In this document: positions 1 to 5,476 of the stretch, in pieces
Layout: each line of letters opens with the position of its first letter
How positions within the stretch are numbered: position 1 is the stretch's first letter
Source: Desulfobacterales bacterium
Lineage (GTDB): Bacteria > Desulfobacterota > DSM-4660 > Desulfatiglandales > JALVZP01
Length of the DNA stretch: 6,753 bases
Assembly: GCA_027037575.1 (NCBI GenBank)
Contig: JALVZP010000286.1
Coordinates: forward strand, 1-6,753
Direction: 5' to 3'
Notes under the pieces: generated by a model
Told to the model about the DNA's origin: nothing
What the model saw: only the letters and a program-made list of their open reading frames with translations
Database searches by the model: none
Translations under genes and position numbers: made by a program

Positions 1-241
1 CTCTTTCTTCGGCCATCTTCTTGAATCTTTCAAGAAGTTTTTCTGCCTCCTCCACCTTCGGTTTATAAGGCCATTCATTTGGTATCTCTTTGTGGCTCTT
101 TGTGTCTTCAATTACATGGAGCAGGGTAAGATTTACCCCTGTTAGTTTTGCAAATCTGCTACTCAATATAACAGCCCTTTCTGATGCCTCAGAGGCATCA
201 ACTGCCACTAATGCCCTCGGTATATTTCCCTTTTCTTCCAT
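1..241 (-). CDS. Universal stress protein (UspA family), N-terminal part, cut by window edge
   Basis: Only the first 80 codons are present; the gene continues beyond position 1. The start reads MEEKGNIPRALVAVDASEAS. The first beta strand ALVAVDASEAS (residues 10-20), with Asp15, matches the ILVAVDGSE opening of UspA proteins, where the Asp contacts the adenine nucleotide in ATP-binding members. A second strand, LTLLHVIE (38-45), is the usual UspA beta-2. The glycine-rich ATP loop (G-x2-G-x9-G-S/T) would lie in the missing C-terminal half, so nucleotide binding cannot be judged. The ATG at 241-239 is preceded by a purine-rich GGGGGAG at 251-245, and only 10 bases separate it from the phaC stop, so it is almost certainly the distal gene of the pha operon. 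Usp proteins are usually cytoplasmic stress or starvation factors; a link to storage-polymer metabolism is inferred from position only. Confidence 0.85.
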   Translation of the reverse strand, partial: MEEKGNIPRALVAVDASEASERAVILSSRFAKLTGVNLTLLHVIEDTKSHKEIPNEWPYKPKVEEAEKLLERFKKMAEER

Positions 242-251
242 AAACTCCCCC

Positions 252-1226
252 TTAGTTTGATCTTTCTACAATCCATTTTATTGCCTCAGGCCATACCTTC
301 TTATGAGAGCTTCCACTTACAGTAAGTCCTACATGACCTTTGTCAGAAACAAGCAGTTTCTTATCCTTGCTTGGTATCTTTTCAAAGAATGGAAGAGTGG
401 ATTCAGGAGGAGTAAGGTTGTCCTTTTCAGCAATAATTGCAATAACTGGCATGGTAATCTTATTTAGATCAATCTTTTTTCCATCTATATCATACTCTCC
501 CTTTATTATCTCGTTCCTATGATACCACCTTGTGATCTGCTCTTCATAAACAGATCCAGCAACAGCAGGAGAATCATATATCCAGTGATCCATATAGAAG
601 AAGGTCTTAACAAGCTTTTTATTTTCCACATTTTCTATGACATCCAGATATTTCAGGCCAAGCTTTACAGGCTCAACCAATAAAAAAGAAATGTTTAATA
701 ACTCACCAGGCATATTTCCAAGTGCCCTAGAGATCTTTACAGGATCAATGTGCATTGCCCAAAGTGTTATAGTATTTTCTGTATGAAAATTTATTGGAAC
801 TGCCTGAAGCACAAGATTCTTTATCTTTTCAGGATTCAGGCATGTATATATAACTGCCATAGTTGCACCAAGACAATATCCATGTAGTGTAATCTTTTCT
901 ACCTTCTTCTCCTTCCTTATGAAATCCACACAAAAGTCTATGTATTCTATATAGTCCCTTATCTGGAAAAACTTATCAGATCTCTTTGGATAACCCCAAT
1001 CTATCATCCACACATCTATCCCTGCATCCATAAGTTTGCCTACTATGCTTACCTCTTCATATAGATCCATTATGAATGGCCTGTTTATATAGGCATAGGA
1101 TATAAGAAGAGGAATCTTTGCCTTTGGACTTCCCTTAAAATGCATAAGGCTAAACAGCCAATCTTTATGAACGACATCAAATTCTCGTGTCCAAGGCTTG
1201 AATTCCACAAGGAAATTATCAATCAT
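252..1226 (-). CDS. phaC: Class III poly(3-hydroxyalkanoate) synthase catalytic subunit PhaC
   Basis: 324 residues with an alpha/beta-hydrolase fold. It polymerises (R)-3-hydroxyacyl-CoA into polyhydroxyalkanoate at the surface of cytoplasmic granules. The lipase-like box is GYCLG (116-120), with nucleophile Cys118 in place of Ser, the hallmark of PHA synthases. Asp269 in AEKDNLTPP and His298 in DKGHVGLTVSG complete the expected Cys-Asp-His triad. The block VWMIDWGYPKRSDK (72-85) matches the conserved IDWG-P region of PhaC, and the C-terminal GHVGLTVSG...VWPEAIKWI resembles class III enzymes, as does the small size. It is about 30 residues shorter than typical class III PhaC (about 355), with the shortfall at the N terminus. 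The ATG overlaps the phaE stop (ATGA, 1226-1223). A strong GGAGGTG lies inside the end of phaE (1240-1234) with 8-base spacing, so PhaE and PhaC are probably made in a coupled ratio. No membrane segment or signal peptide is seen. Confidence 0.93.
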   Translation of the reverse strand: MIDNFLVEFKPWTREFDVVHKDWLFSLMHFKGSPKAKIPLLISYAYINRPFIMDLYEEVSIVGKLMDAGIDVWMIDWGYPKRSDKFFQIRDYIEYIDFCVDFIRKEKKVEKITLHGYCLGATMAVIYTCLNPEKIKNLVLQAVPINFHTENTITLWAMHIDPVKISRALGNMPGELLNISFLLVEPVKLGLKYLDVIENVENKKLVKTFFYMDHWIYDSPAVAGSVYEEQITRWYHRNEIIKGEYDIDGKKIDLNKITMPVIAIIAEKDNLTPPESTLPFFEKIPSKDKKLLVSDKGHVGLTVSGSSHKKVWPEAIKWIVERSN

Positions 1227-2206
1227 TTCTTTTCACCTCCACTTTTTTTGGCCTTTGTCTCCTTTATCTCTTTCTTTGACTCCAGTTCCTCTATCCTTCT
1301 TTCCAGTTCTTTTACTTTCCTCCTAAGCTCCATTATCCTCTTATGTGCCTCATCTGCATTTCCTACAGTAGCAAATGGATTTAGAGGATTGTTTTCAAAC
1401 ATCTCTTCAAAGAATCTTCTTGTCCTGTAGAGATAGTCCATAAGATGAGAAACCATTTTCCCTTGAACCTCTAAGTATCTCTTGGATCTGAGGAGTGTAT
1501 CAAACTTTTGATTGGATAGTTCTATAAATCTATTTCTGAATTCCTTAAAAGTATTAAATCTCTGTTTATTAGCAAGATCTACAAACTCCTTTATGGCCTC
1601 CCTATAGGTAGACCTTATCATATCCTTAAATTCCATATAATATTCAGTAAACTGCTCCCATTCATCTAATGCATCCATAAGATACTGAGATGTCTTCTTG
1701 GTAAGGATAAATGGATAGTCTGCATAAAGCCTTATCTCTTCTATGTCTACAAACAAATAGTGTTTATAATAAAGATCAAGTCTTTGTCTCCAGCTTTCTC
1801 TAAAGCTATCTAAAAAACTCTTTACAACAGGTGGTGTAGTGATTCCTAAGGAAAGCTCTGTCATTAGAGTGAGATGTGAAAAAAGGGAATCTAAAAATTC
1901 TTTCCATGTATTTATAAGCTCCCACTGTCCCTCTATAGATTCTACTATTTCAGGAATTGGCATAAGAAATCTTAGTTGTCTAAATCCACGAAGGGTAATC
2001 TCAAGCGGCCTAAAGAAAAACCTGAATACTTCCTCAAACAATGCCTCAAATCTTTCTCCATAGCCAAGCTTTTTTCCTGCTGCATGTTCTTTCCAAAGAT
2101 CTTCCAATTTTTCTCTTATTGTTATGTTTCTTAAAAGCAGCTCAAAAGATTCTTTTGGAAGTGCTTTAAATAACTCTATCAGCTGATTTCTTCTTATCTC
2201 CTCCAT
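1223..2206 (-). CDS. phaE: Class III PHA synthase accessory subunit PhaE
   Basis: 327 residues, almost entirely helical and charged, with no signal peptide or membrane span. PhaE is the non-catalytic partner of class III PhaC; the heteromer is the active polymerase. Family recognition rests on three points: the gene lies directly upstream of phaC with a 4-base overlap; the length is close to known PhaE proteins (about 350); and the C-terminal region reads NPFATVGNADEAHKRIMELR (276-295) followed by a heptad-like helix to about residue 312, matching the conserved 'P-T-x-x-E-x-D-E-x-H-x-R-x-x-E-L-R' helix of PhaE. The Lys-rich tail (311-327) looks disordered. The N-terminal two thirds are poorly conserved in this family and show no recognisable motif. 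The start ATG at 2206-2204 has AGGAG (2218-2214) at 7 bases. The ribosome site lies just after a terminator-like hairpin, so expression depends on readthrough or on a start between the hairpin and the gene. Confidence 0.85.
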   Translation of the reverse strand: MEEIRRNQLIELFKALPKESFELLLRNITIREKLEDLWKEHAAGKKLGYGERFEALFEEVFRFFFRPLEITLRGFRQLRFLMPIPEIVESIEGQWELINTWKEFLDSLFSHLTLMTELSLGITTPPVVKSFLDSFRESWRQRLDLYYKHYLFVDIEEIRLYADYPFILTKKTSQYLMDALDEWEQFTEYYMEFKDMIRSTYREAIKEFVDLANKQRFNTFKEFRNRFIELSNQKFDTLLRSKRYLEVQGKMVSHLMDYLYRTRRFFEEMFENNPLNPFATVGNADEAHKRIMELRRKVKELERRIEELESKKEIKETKAKKSGGEKK

Positions 2207-2213
2207 AATCTAA

Positions 2214-2218
2214 CTCCT
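2214..2218 (-). promoter_or_regulatory. phaE ribosome binding site, possibly sequestered
   Basis: AGGAG lies 7 bases before the phaE ATG. On the transcript, CCUCU (2230-2226), then five U, then AGAGG (2220-2216) can form a 5-bp hairpin that buries this site. The upstream arm begins at the outer base of the terminator stem, so the two hairpins would stack almost end to end. The base pairing is seen directly; a regulatory role is inferred. Confidence 0.45.
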
Positions 2219-2220
2219 CT

Positions 2221-2250
2221 AAAAAAGAGGGACTGGTCAATGACCAGCCC
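2221..2250 (-). terminator. Rho-independent terminator-like hairpin between phasin-like gene and phaE
   Basis: On the minus strand, GGGCTGGTC, loop ATT, then GACCAGTCC form a 9-bp stem with one G-U pair (2250-2242 with 2238-2230). CCTC and six T (2229-2221) follow. This is the structure of an intrinsic terminator, 18 bases after the stop of the small upstream gene. Because phaE, phaC and usp follow in the same direction without another clear promoter in the 62-base gap, it may be a partial terminator that lowers synthase expression relative to the upstream gene. Confidence 0.75.
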
Positions 2251-2268
2251 TTTCCCTTTCATTCATTT

Positions 2269-2589
2269 CTACTTTTTTGTACTTTCTCCTGGAGTGGCCT
2301 TTTTTCCAAATTCCACAATTCTATCAAAGATATCATCAGATTGTTTTTCCAATTGATCCATAAGTTTTTTAAAGTTTTCAAACACTCTTGATTGAGATTC
2401 CATATAGAGGTTCATTGTCTTTCTTAGATTTTCAGAGACTTCAGATGGCAAAAACTGTCTTACGTAAAGTTCAGCCATACTTGCAAAGCTATCCATTGCA
2501 AGCTTTGTCAATTCTAAATTTGTTTTTGCTATAGAATAGCCCATTTTGTAAAATGACTTCCAGGATTCAATAAAATCTTTAAACTCCAT
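2269..2589 (-). CDS. Small helical phasin-like / PHA-granule-associated protein
   Basis: 106 residues (MEFKDFIESWKSFYKMGYSI...), predicted almost wholly alpha-helical and amphipathic, with no Cys, no signal peptide and no membrane span. The pattern of repeated Phe, Leu and Met among charged residues, with a breaker at LPSE (47-50), suggests two long helices and a short charged tail (KKATPGESTKK). Phasins are small amphipathic helical proteins that coat polyhydroxyalkanoate granules, and similar small proteins precede phaEC in many class III clusters. No diagnostic signature is visible, so the assignment rests on position, size and composition; a PhaE-like helper or a protein of unknown role is possible. 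The start is well supported: a near-perfect AAGGAGGT (2605-2598) lies 8 bases before the ATG, the strongest ribosome site in the window, consistent with an abundant structural protein. It is the first gene of the pha operon. Confidence 0.6.
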   Translation of the reverse strand: MEFKDFIESWKSFYKMGYSIAKTNLELTKLAMDSFASMAELYVRQFLPSEVSENLRKTMNLYMESQSRVFENFKKLMDQLEKQSDDIFDRIVEFGKKATPGESTKK

Positions 2590-2597
2590 CGCCTTTT

Positions 2598-2605
2598 ACC
2601 TCCTT
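2598..2605 (-). promoter_or_regulatory. Strong Shine-Dalgarno of the phasin-like gene
   Basis: AAGGAGGT on the minus strand lies 8 bases before the ATG at 2589. It complements the 16S rRNA tail almost completely, fixes the start, and implies a high translation rate compared with the weaker sites of the pil genes. Confidence 0.8.
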
Positions 2606-2620
2606 ATAAATTTTGCATTT

Positions 2621-2649
2621 ATTTTAAGAATTGCTTATTTTCTTGACCA
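2621..2649 (-). promoter_or_regulatory. Candidate sigma-70-type promoter for the pha operon
   Basis: On the minus strand, TGGTCA (2649-2644, 4/6 to the -35 consensus), a 17-base spacer and TAAAAT (2626-2621, 5/6 to the -10 consensus). Initiation would fall near 2614, giving a leader of about 25 bases that carries the strong ribosome site. Found by eye in AT-rich DNA, where chance matches are common. Confidence 0.35.
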
Positions 2650-2672
2650 TAGAGTATTTTACCCATTTTTAT
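2643..2672 (+). promoter_or_regulatory. Candidate upstream promoter for the pil operon
   Basis: TTGACC (2643-2648, 5/6 to the -35 consensus), an 18-base spacer and TTTTAT (2667-2672, 4/6 to the -10 consensus). The -35 box lies on the same bases as the -35 proposed for the divergent pha promoter, so RNA polymerase could not occupy both at once. The -10 lies within the inverted repeat CCCAT-TTTT-ATGGG. A prediction by eye only. Confidence 0.25.
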
Positions 2673-2685
2673 GGGAAATAGTCCC
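2662..2685. repeat. Nested inverted repeats in the divergent intergenic region
   Basis: CCCAT (2662-2666), TTTT, ATGGG (2671-2675) is a perfect 5-bp inverted repeat. GGGA (2673-2676), AATAG, TCCC (2682-2685) is a second, overlapping it through the shared GGG. They could be operator half-sites or alternative small RNA hairpins. The symmetry is seen directly; its function is unknown and such short repeats may arise by chance. Confidence 0.35.
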
Positions 2686-2701
2686 AACAAAAGAAAAAAA
2701 G

Positions 2702-2731
2702 TTGATTTTTGTAAAATAATTTTTCTAATAT
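2702..2731 (+). promoter_or_regulatory. Candidate pilM-proximal promoter giving a leaderless transcript
   Basis: TTGATT (2702-2707, 4/6) with an 18-base spacer and TAATAT (2726-2731, 4/6). Initiation 6-7 bases after the -10 would fall at or next to the pilM ATG (2738). This fits the lack of a convincing Shine-Dalgarno there, since only GAG at 2732-2734 is available. Weak evidence in an AT-rich stretch. Confidence 0.3.
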
Positions 2732-2737
2732 GAGATT

Positions 2738-3808
2738 ATGGTTATTCCCAAAAAGAACCAGTTGATTGGGATTGATATAGGGAGCCATTCTATAAAGATT
2801 GTAGAAATTGAACACAAAAAGAAGGAAAAGGTACTAAAAAATATTGGTATTGCTTATCTTCCCCCACTTGCCGTATCTCCTTCAGGCATAAAAGATCCTG
2901 AAGCTGTAAAAACTGCTATATCTAATCTTTTTCAAAACTTAAAAATAAAGAATAAAAAAGTTGCAACAGGACTTTCAGCCTCTTCTATAATCACAAAAAA
3001 GATCAGCTTGGTGGAAAGTGAGGAATTAAATTTAGAGGAGGTAATAAAGGAAGAGGCAGAAAGATTTATACCATTTGATATGGATGAGATATATCTGGAC
3101 TACGATATTATGGATACTATATATGAAGAAAATGAAGAGATAGCTCGTCTTGAAATCATTGTCGTTGCCTCAAAAAAGGATTTAGTTGATAGCTATGTAA
3201 AGATTTTAAAAGAAATAGATCTTGTCCCAAGCATTGTGGATGTAGATATTTTTGCTATGCAGAATGCATTTGAGCTAAGTAATCCAGATGTAGATATGGA
3301 AAAGATTTATCTATTGGTTGATATCGGTTCATCTACAATAAATACAAATGCAGTAAAAGGAAATATATCGCTATTTATCAGAAGCTCTCAGACTGGAGGA
3401 ATAAGTATAACAAAAAAGATTATGAAAGAATTTCAGATAGGATTTGAAGAGGCAGAGAAGATAAAATTTGGGATAATAGAACTGGAGGGGGATCAGGAAA
3501 AGAAAGTAAAGGATATATTTAGAGACACCGTTAAAGAGTGGGTAGATGAGATTAAAGGAAATATACATTTTATCCACAATTCTTATCCAGGAGAAGAAAT
3601 AGAGAAGATCTTTATAACAGGAGGATCAACCAATATCTTAAACATAGAAAAATTTTTTGAAAAAGAATTGGAGATTCCCGTAGAAAGACTTGATCCATTT
3701 TCAGGACTTGCAATAGACAAGAATATAGATCCTTCATATCTTGACTCCATAAAAGCACAATCAACAGTAGCTATTGGATTAGGACTTAGGAATATAGCAG
3801 ACAAATGA
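2738..3808 (+). CDS. pilM: Type IV pilus assembly protein PilM (actin-like ATPase)
   Basis: 356 residues, soluble and cytoplasmic, close to the family length of about 350. PilM has an actin/FtsA fold, binds ATP and grips the N-terminal tail of PilN, linking the inner-membrane alignment complex to the cytoplasmic motor. Visible signatures: phosphate-1 motif LIGIDIGSHSIKIVE (9-23), the EEAERFIPFDMDEIYLDY block (105-122) typical of PilM, phosphate-2 motif LLVDIGSSTINTNAV (192-206), and the adenosine motif IFITGGSTNI (291-300), followed by the family's ERLDPFSGL (316-324). The start leaves only eight residues before the first beta strand, as usual for PilM. The ribosome site is poor. It is the first gene of the pil operon, and its stop overlaps the pilN start (ATGA, 3805-3808). 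Confidence 0.95.
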   Translation: MVIPKKNQLIGIDIGSHSIKIVEIEHKKKEKVLKNIGIAYLPPLAVSPSGIKDPEAVKTAISNLFQNLKIKNKKVATGLSASSIITKKISLVESEELNLEEVIKEEAERFIPFDMDEIYLDYDIMDTIYEENEEIARLEIIVVASKKDLVDSYVKILKEIDLVPSIVDVDIFAMQNAFELSNPDVDMEKIYLLVDIGSSTINTNAVKGNISLFIRSSQTGGISITKKIMKEFQIGFEEAEKIKFGIIELEGDQEKKVKDIFRDTVKEWVDEIKGNIHFIHNSYPGEEIEKIFITGGSTNILNIEKFFEKELEIPVERLDPFSGLAIDKNIDPSYLDSIKAQSTVAIGLGLRNIADK

Positions 3809-4368
3809 TAAGAATAAATCTTTTACCAGCAAGGATAGAGAAAAGAAAGGAAAATATAAAGAGGCAAATAAGCATATATCTGTTGAGCATCATATTTGTT
3901 TTATTATGCTGTTTTTACCTGAATCAAATGCAAACTCAAAAGATAAAAAGGCTGGAGGCTATTAAGGAGGAAAAGAAAAAAGAGTTGAGGAAATATCAAA
4001 GGATAAACAGAAAGATAAGAGAACTTCAGGCAAAGATAAGAGAATATCAAAAAAAAATAGATGTAATAAAAAAAATAGCCAAATATAGATTAGAGCCAAT
4101 AAAAATATTAGATGAGCTTGTAATGGCTATTCCAAGGGATAGACTGTGGTTTGATTCTCTAAGTTATAATGGGAAAAAGATCTTTATAAATGGTGGTGCA
4201 AAAGACAATGATACAGTTGCCCTTTTTATGAAAAGGCTAAAGAGCATGCCCCATATTAAGGATGTAATTCTAAGGGAAACGAAGTTGGTTAAACTTGACA
4301 AATATAAATTGAATATAAGAGAGTTTAGTTTAGAATGTGATATTAATGTGCCAAAGGAAAAGAAATGA
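3805..4368 (+). CDS. pilN: Type IV pilus inner-membrane protein PilN
   Basis: 187 residues. The N terminus MIRINLLPARIEKRKENIKR carries INLLP (4-8), the conserved motif by which PilN docks into the groove of PilM. A single membrane helix follows at about 22-41 (ISIYLLSIIFVLLCCFYLNQ), then a Lys/Glu-rich periplasmic coiled coil to about residue 92, and a C-terminal ferredoxin-like domain (about 97-183, including LDELVMAIPRDRLWFDSLSY and the 'G.A.....v..f...L' block). PilN pairs with PilO through the coiled coils to form the transperiplasmic alignment scaffold. The start overlaps the pilM stop by four bases. The nearest purine run (around 3788) is too far away to be a good ribosome site, so translational coupling to pilM is likely. 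The two adjacent Cys in the membrane helix (35-36) are unremarkable. Confidence 0.93.
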   Translation: MIRINLLPARIEKRKENIKRQISIYLLSIIFVLLCCFYLNQMQTQKIKRLEAIKEEKKKELRKYQRINRKIRELQAKIREYQKKIDVIKKIAKYRLEPIKILDELVMAIPRDRLWFDSLSYNGKKIFINGGAKDNDTVALFMKRLKSMPHIKDVILRETKLVKLDKYKLNIREFSLECDINVPKEKK

Positions 4369-4955
4369 GATACTTAGACAATCTGATCGAGAAAGTAGAG
4401 GCTATAAAACCAACTTATAGGATAGTTATATTTGCTGGAACTGTTCTGCTTATATTTGCCATCTTCTATTTTCTTTCCTTTTCTCCAAAAGCAAAAAGAA
4501 TTGATCAACTTAAAAATGAGATATCAAATCTGGAAATGAGGATAAAAAAGGCAAAGGCACTTGCCAGGAGACTTCCTGAGTTTAAAAAGAAGGCAGAAAA
4601 GATGGAAAAGCAGTTTAGGGTAGCATTGGAGTTATTGCCTAATCAAAGAGAAATACCTTCTCTCTTAGAGAGAATAAATCATATTGGCATAGAAACAGAT
4701 CTTGTATTTCAAGTGTTCAGACCAGGCCGAGAAAAAAGTGAAGGTTTTTATAGCCAGATTCCTATCTATGTGGAGTTAGAAGGAAAATTCCATAATATAA
4801 TGGAGTTCATGTATAAAGTAACTACTATGAAAAGGATAGTTAATGTCTTTGATATAAGGATGAATCCTAAGGAAAAGTTCTCAACTCAGCTTAGAACAAC
4901 AATTAAAGCTGCAACTTACAGGTTTGTGCCTGATGTCGAGAAAAGAAAAAAATAA
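4365..4955 (+). CDS. pilO: Type IV pilus inner-membrane protein PilO
   Basis: 196 residues with the usual PilO layout: a short cytoplasmic N terminus, one membrane helix (about 19-39, RIVIFAGTVLLIFAIFYFLS), a periplasmic coiled coil (about 42-90) and a C-terminal ferredoxin-like domain. The domain carries family landmarks ELLPNQREIPSLLERI (89-104), VFRPGREKSEGFYSQIPI (117-134), the EGKFHNIMEF segment (139-148) and KRIVNV (156-161). PilO heterodimerises with PilN and, with PilP, ties the inner-membrane platform to the secretin. The ATG overlaps the pilN stop (ATGA, 4365-4368), and AAAGGA at 4353-4358 gives a reasonable ribosome site 6 bases upstream. Its last 23 bases overlap pilP if pilP starts at 4933. 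Confidence 0.93.
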   Translation: MRYLDNLIEKVEAIKPTYRIVIFAGTVLLIFAIFYFLSFSPKAKRIDQLKNEISNLEMRIKKAKALARRLPEFKKKAEKMEKQFRVALELLPNQREIPSLLERINHIGIETDLVFQVFRPGREKSEGFYSQIPIYVELEGKFHNIMEFMYKVTTMKRIVNVFDIRMNPKEKFSTQLRTTIKAATYRFVPDVEKRKK

Positions 4956-5460
4956 AACGATATTATTTCTTCTTTTTTTATTTTTTCTGCTAATAAATCC
5001 TTATCTCTTTGGAGAAGATGATATATATCAGATATTAAAAAAGCCCTCTTATGTATATAATCCAGATGGAAAACCTGACCCATTTGAACCATTCTTTATA
5101 AAAGAAGAATCATTTAAGGGAATCTCTCCTGAAGAGCTCAGGAAATTAAAACTTATTCCATCTTTAAAGACAGAGTTACAAAGGATAAAGCTGGAAGATT
5201 TAAGGATTGTTGCTGTTGTTAAGATGGGACATAAAGTGATTGCAATGGTAGAAGGGCCTGATGGCAAGGGATATATCTTAAAACCAGGTATGGGAATAGG
5301 TATGAAGGGAGGGGTTGTAGATAAGATTATCTTTAAGGAAGAGATGACCCCATTTGGAAGAAAGCTTATAAAGAAAGTAATAATTAAAGAGCCTTTTTTA
5401 AAAAATGGAAAGATCTGTTTCAGGTATATTGATTTGAGCATGGAGCAAAAAAATGAATAA
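4933..5460 (+). CDS. pilP: Type IV pilus assembly protein PilP, without lipobox
   Basis: 175 residues from the ATG at 4933. An in-frame TTG at 4924 would add three residues, but the AGG at 4920-4922 is 10 bases from the ATG and only one from the TTG, so the ATG is preferred. The N terminus MSRKEKNKTILFLLFLFFLL is a positive stretch plus a hydrophobic helix (10-26). PilP motifs follow: YVYNPDGKPDPFEPF (40-54), which resembles the 'Y.YN..G.RDPF.P' extension that binds PilN/PilO, then the small beta domain with LRIVAVVKMGHKVIAMVE (90-107), GYILKPGMGIGMKGGVVDKI (113-132) and a final EPFL. PilP usually is a lipoprotein; here no Cys follows the hydrophobic helix, so the protein is either cleaved by signal peptidase I near LFG-ED or stays anchored by the helix. 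It links PilNO to the PilQ N-domains. Confidence 0.9.
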   Translation: MSRKEKNKTILFLLFLFFLLINPYLFGEDDIYQILKKPSYVYNPDGKPDPFEPFFIKEESFKGISPEELRKLKLIPSLKTELQRIKLEDLRIVAVVKMGHKVIAMVEGPDGKGYILKPGMGIGMKGGVVDKIIFKEEMTPFGRKLIKKVIIKEPFLKNGKICFRYIDLSMEQKNE

Positions 5461-5461
5461 A

Positions 5462-5469
5462 AAAGGAGA
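5462..5469 (+). promoter_or_regulatory. Ribosome binding site choosing the start of the PilQ-like gene
   Basis: AAAGGAGA lies 7 bases before the ATG at 5477. It is stronger than GGAG (5442-5445), which lies 7 bases before the in-frame ATG at 5453 that would overlap the pilP stop. The 5477 start also gives the short Met-Arg-Arg n-region expected of a signal peptide. Confidence 0.7.
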
Positions 5470-5476
5470 CTTATAT

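Noticed and set aside
340..2063. Plus-strand open frames antisense to phaC and phaE (340-522, 1140-1430, 1839-2063)
   Set aside because: These are short, lack ribosome sites and family motifs, and are fully explained by the well-supported minus-strand genes.
2671..2690. ATGGGAAATAGTCCC region as a sigma-54 promoter or riboswitch piece
   Set aside because: It lacks the TGGCAC-N5-TTGC spacing of sigma-54 sites and shows only 4-5 bp stems, too little for a known riboswitch.
4924..4932. TTG codon as the pilP start, which would place a Cys at residue 2
   Set aside because: The ribosome-site spacing is only about one base, and the Cys would precede the charged region and the hydrophobic helix, so it cannot be a lipobox cysteine. 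The ATG at 4933 fits better.
5453..5476. In-frame ATG at 5453 as start of the PilQ-like gene, overlapping the pilP stop
   Set aside because: It would add eight mostly polar and charged residues before the signal peptide, and its GGAG is weaker than the AAAGGAGA in front of 5477. It cannot be fully excluded.
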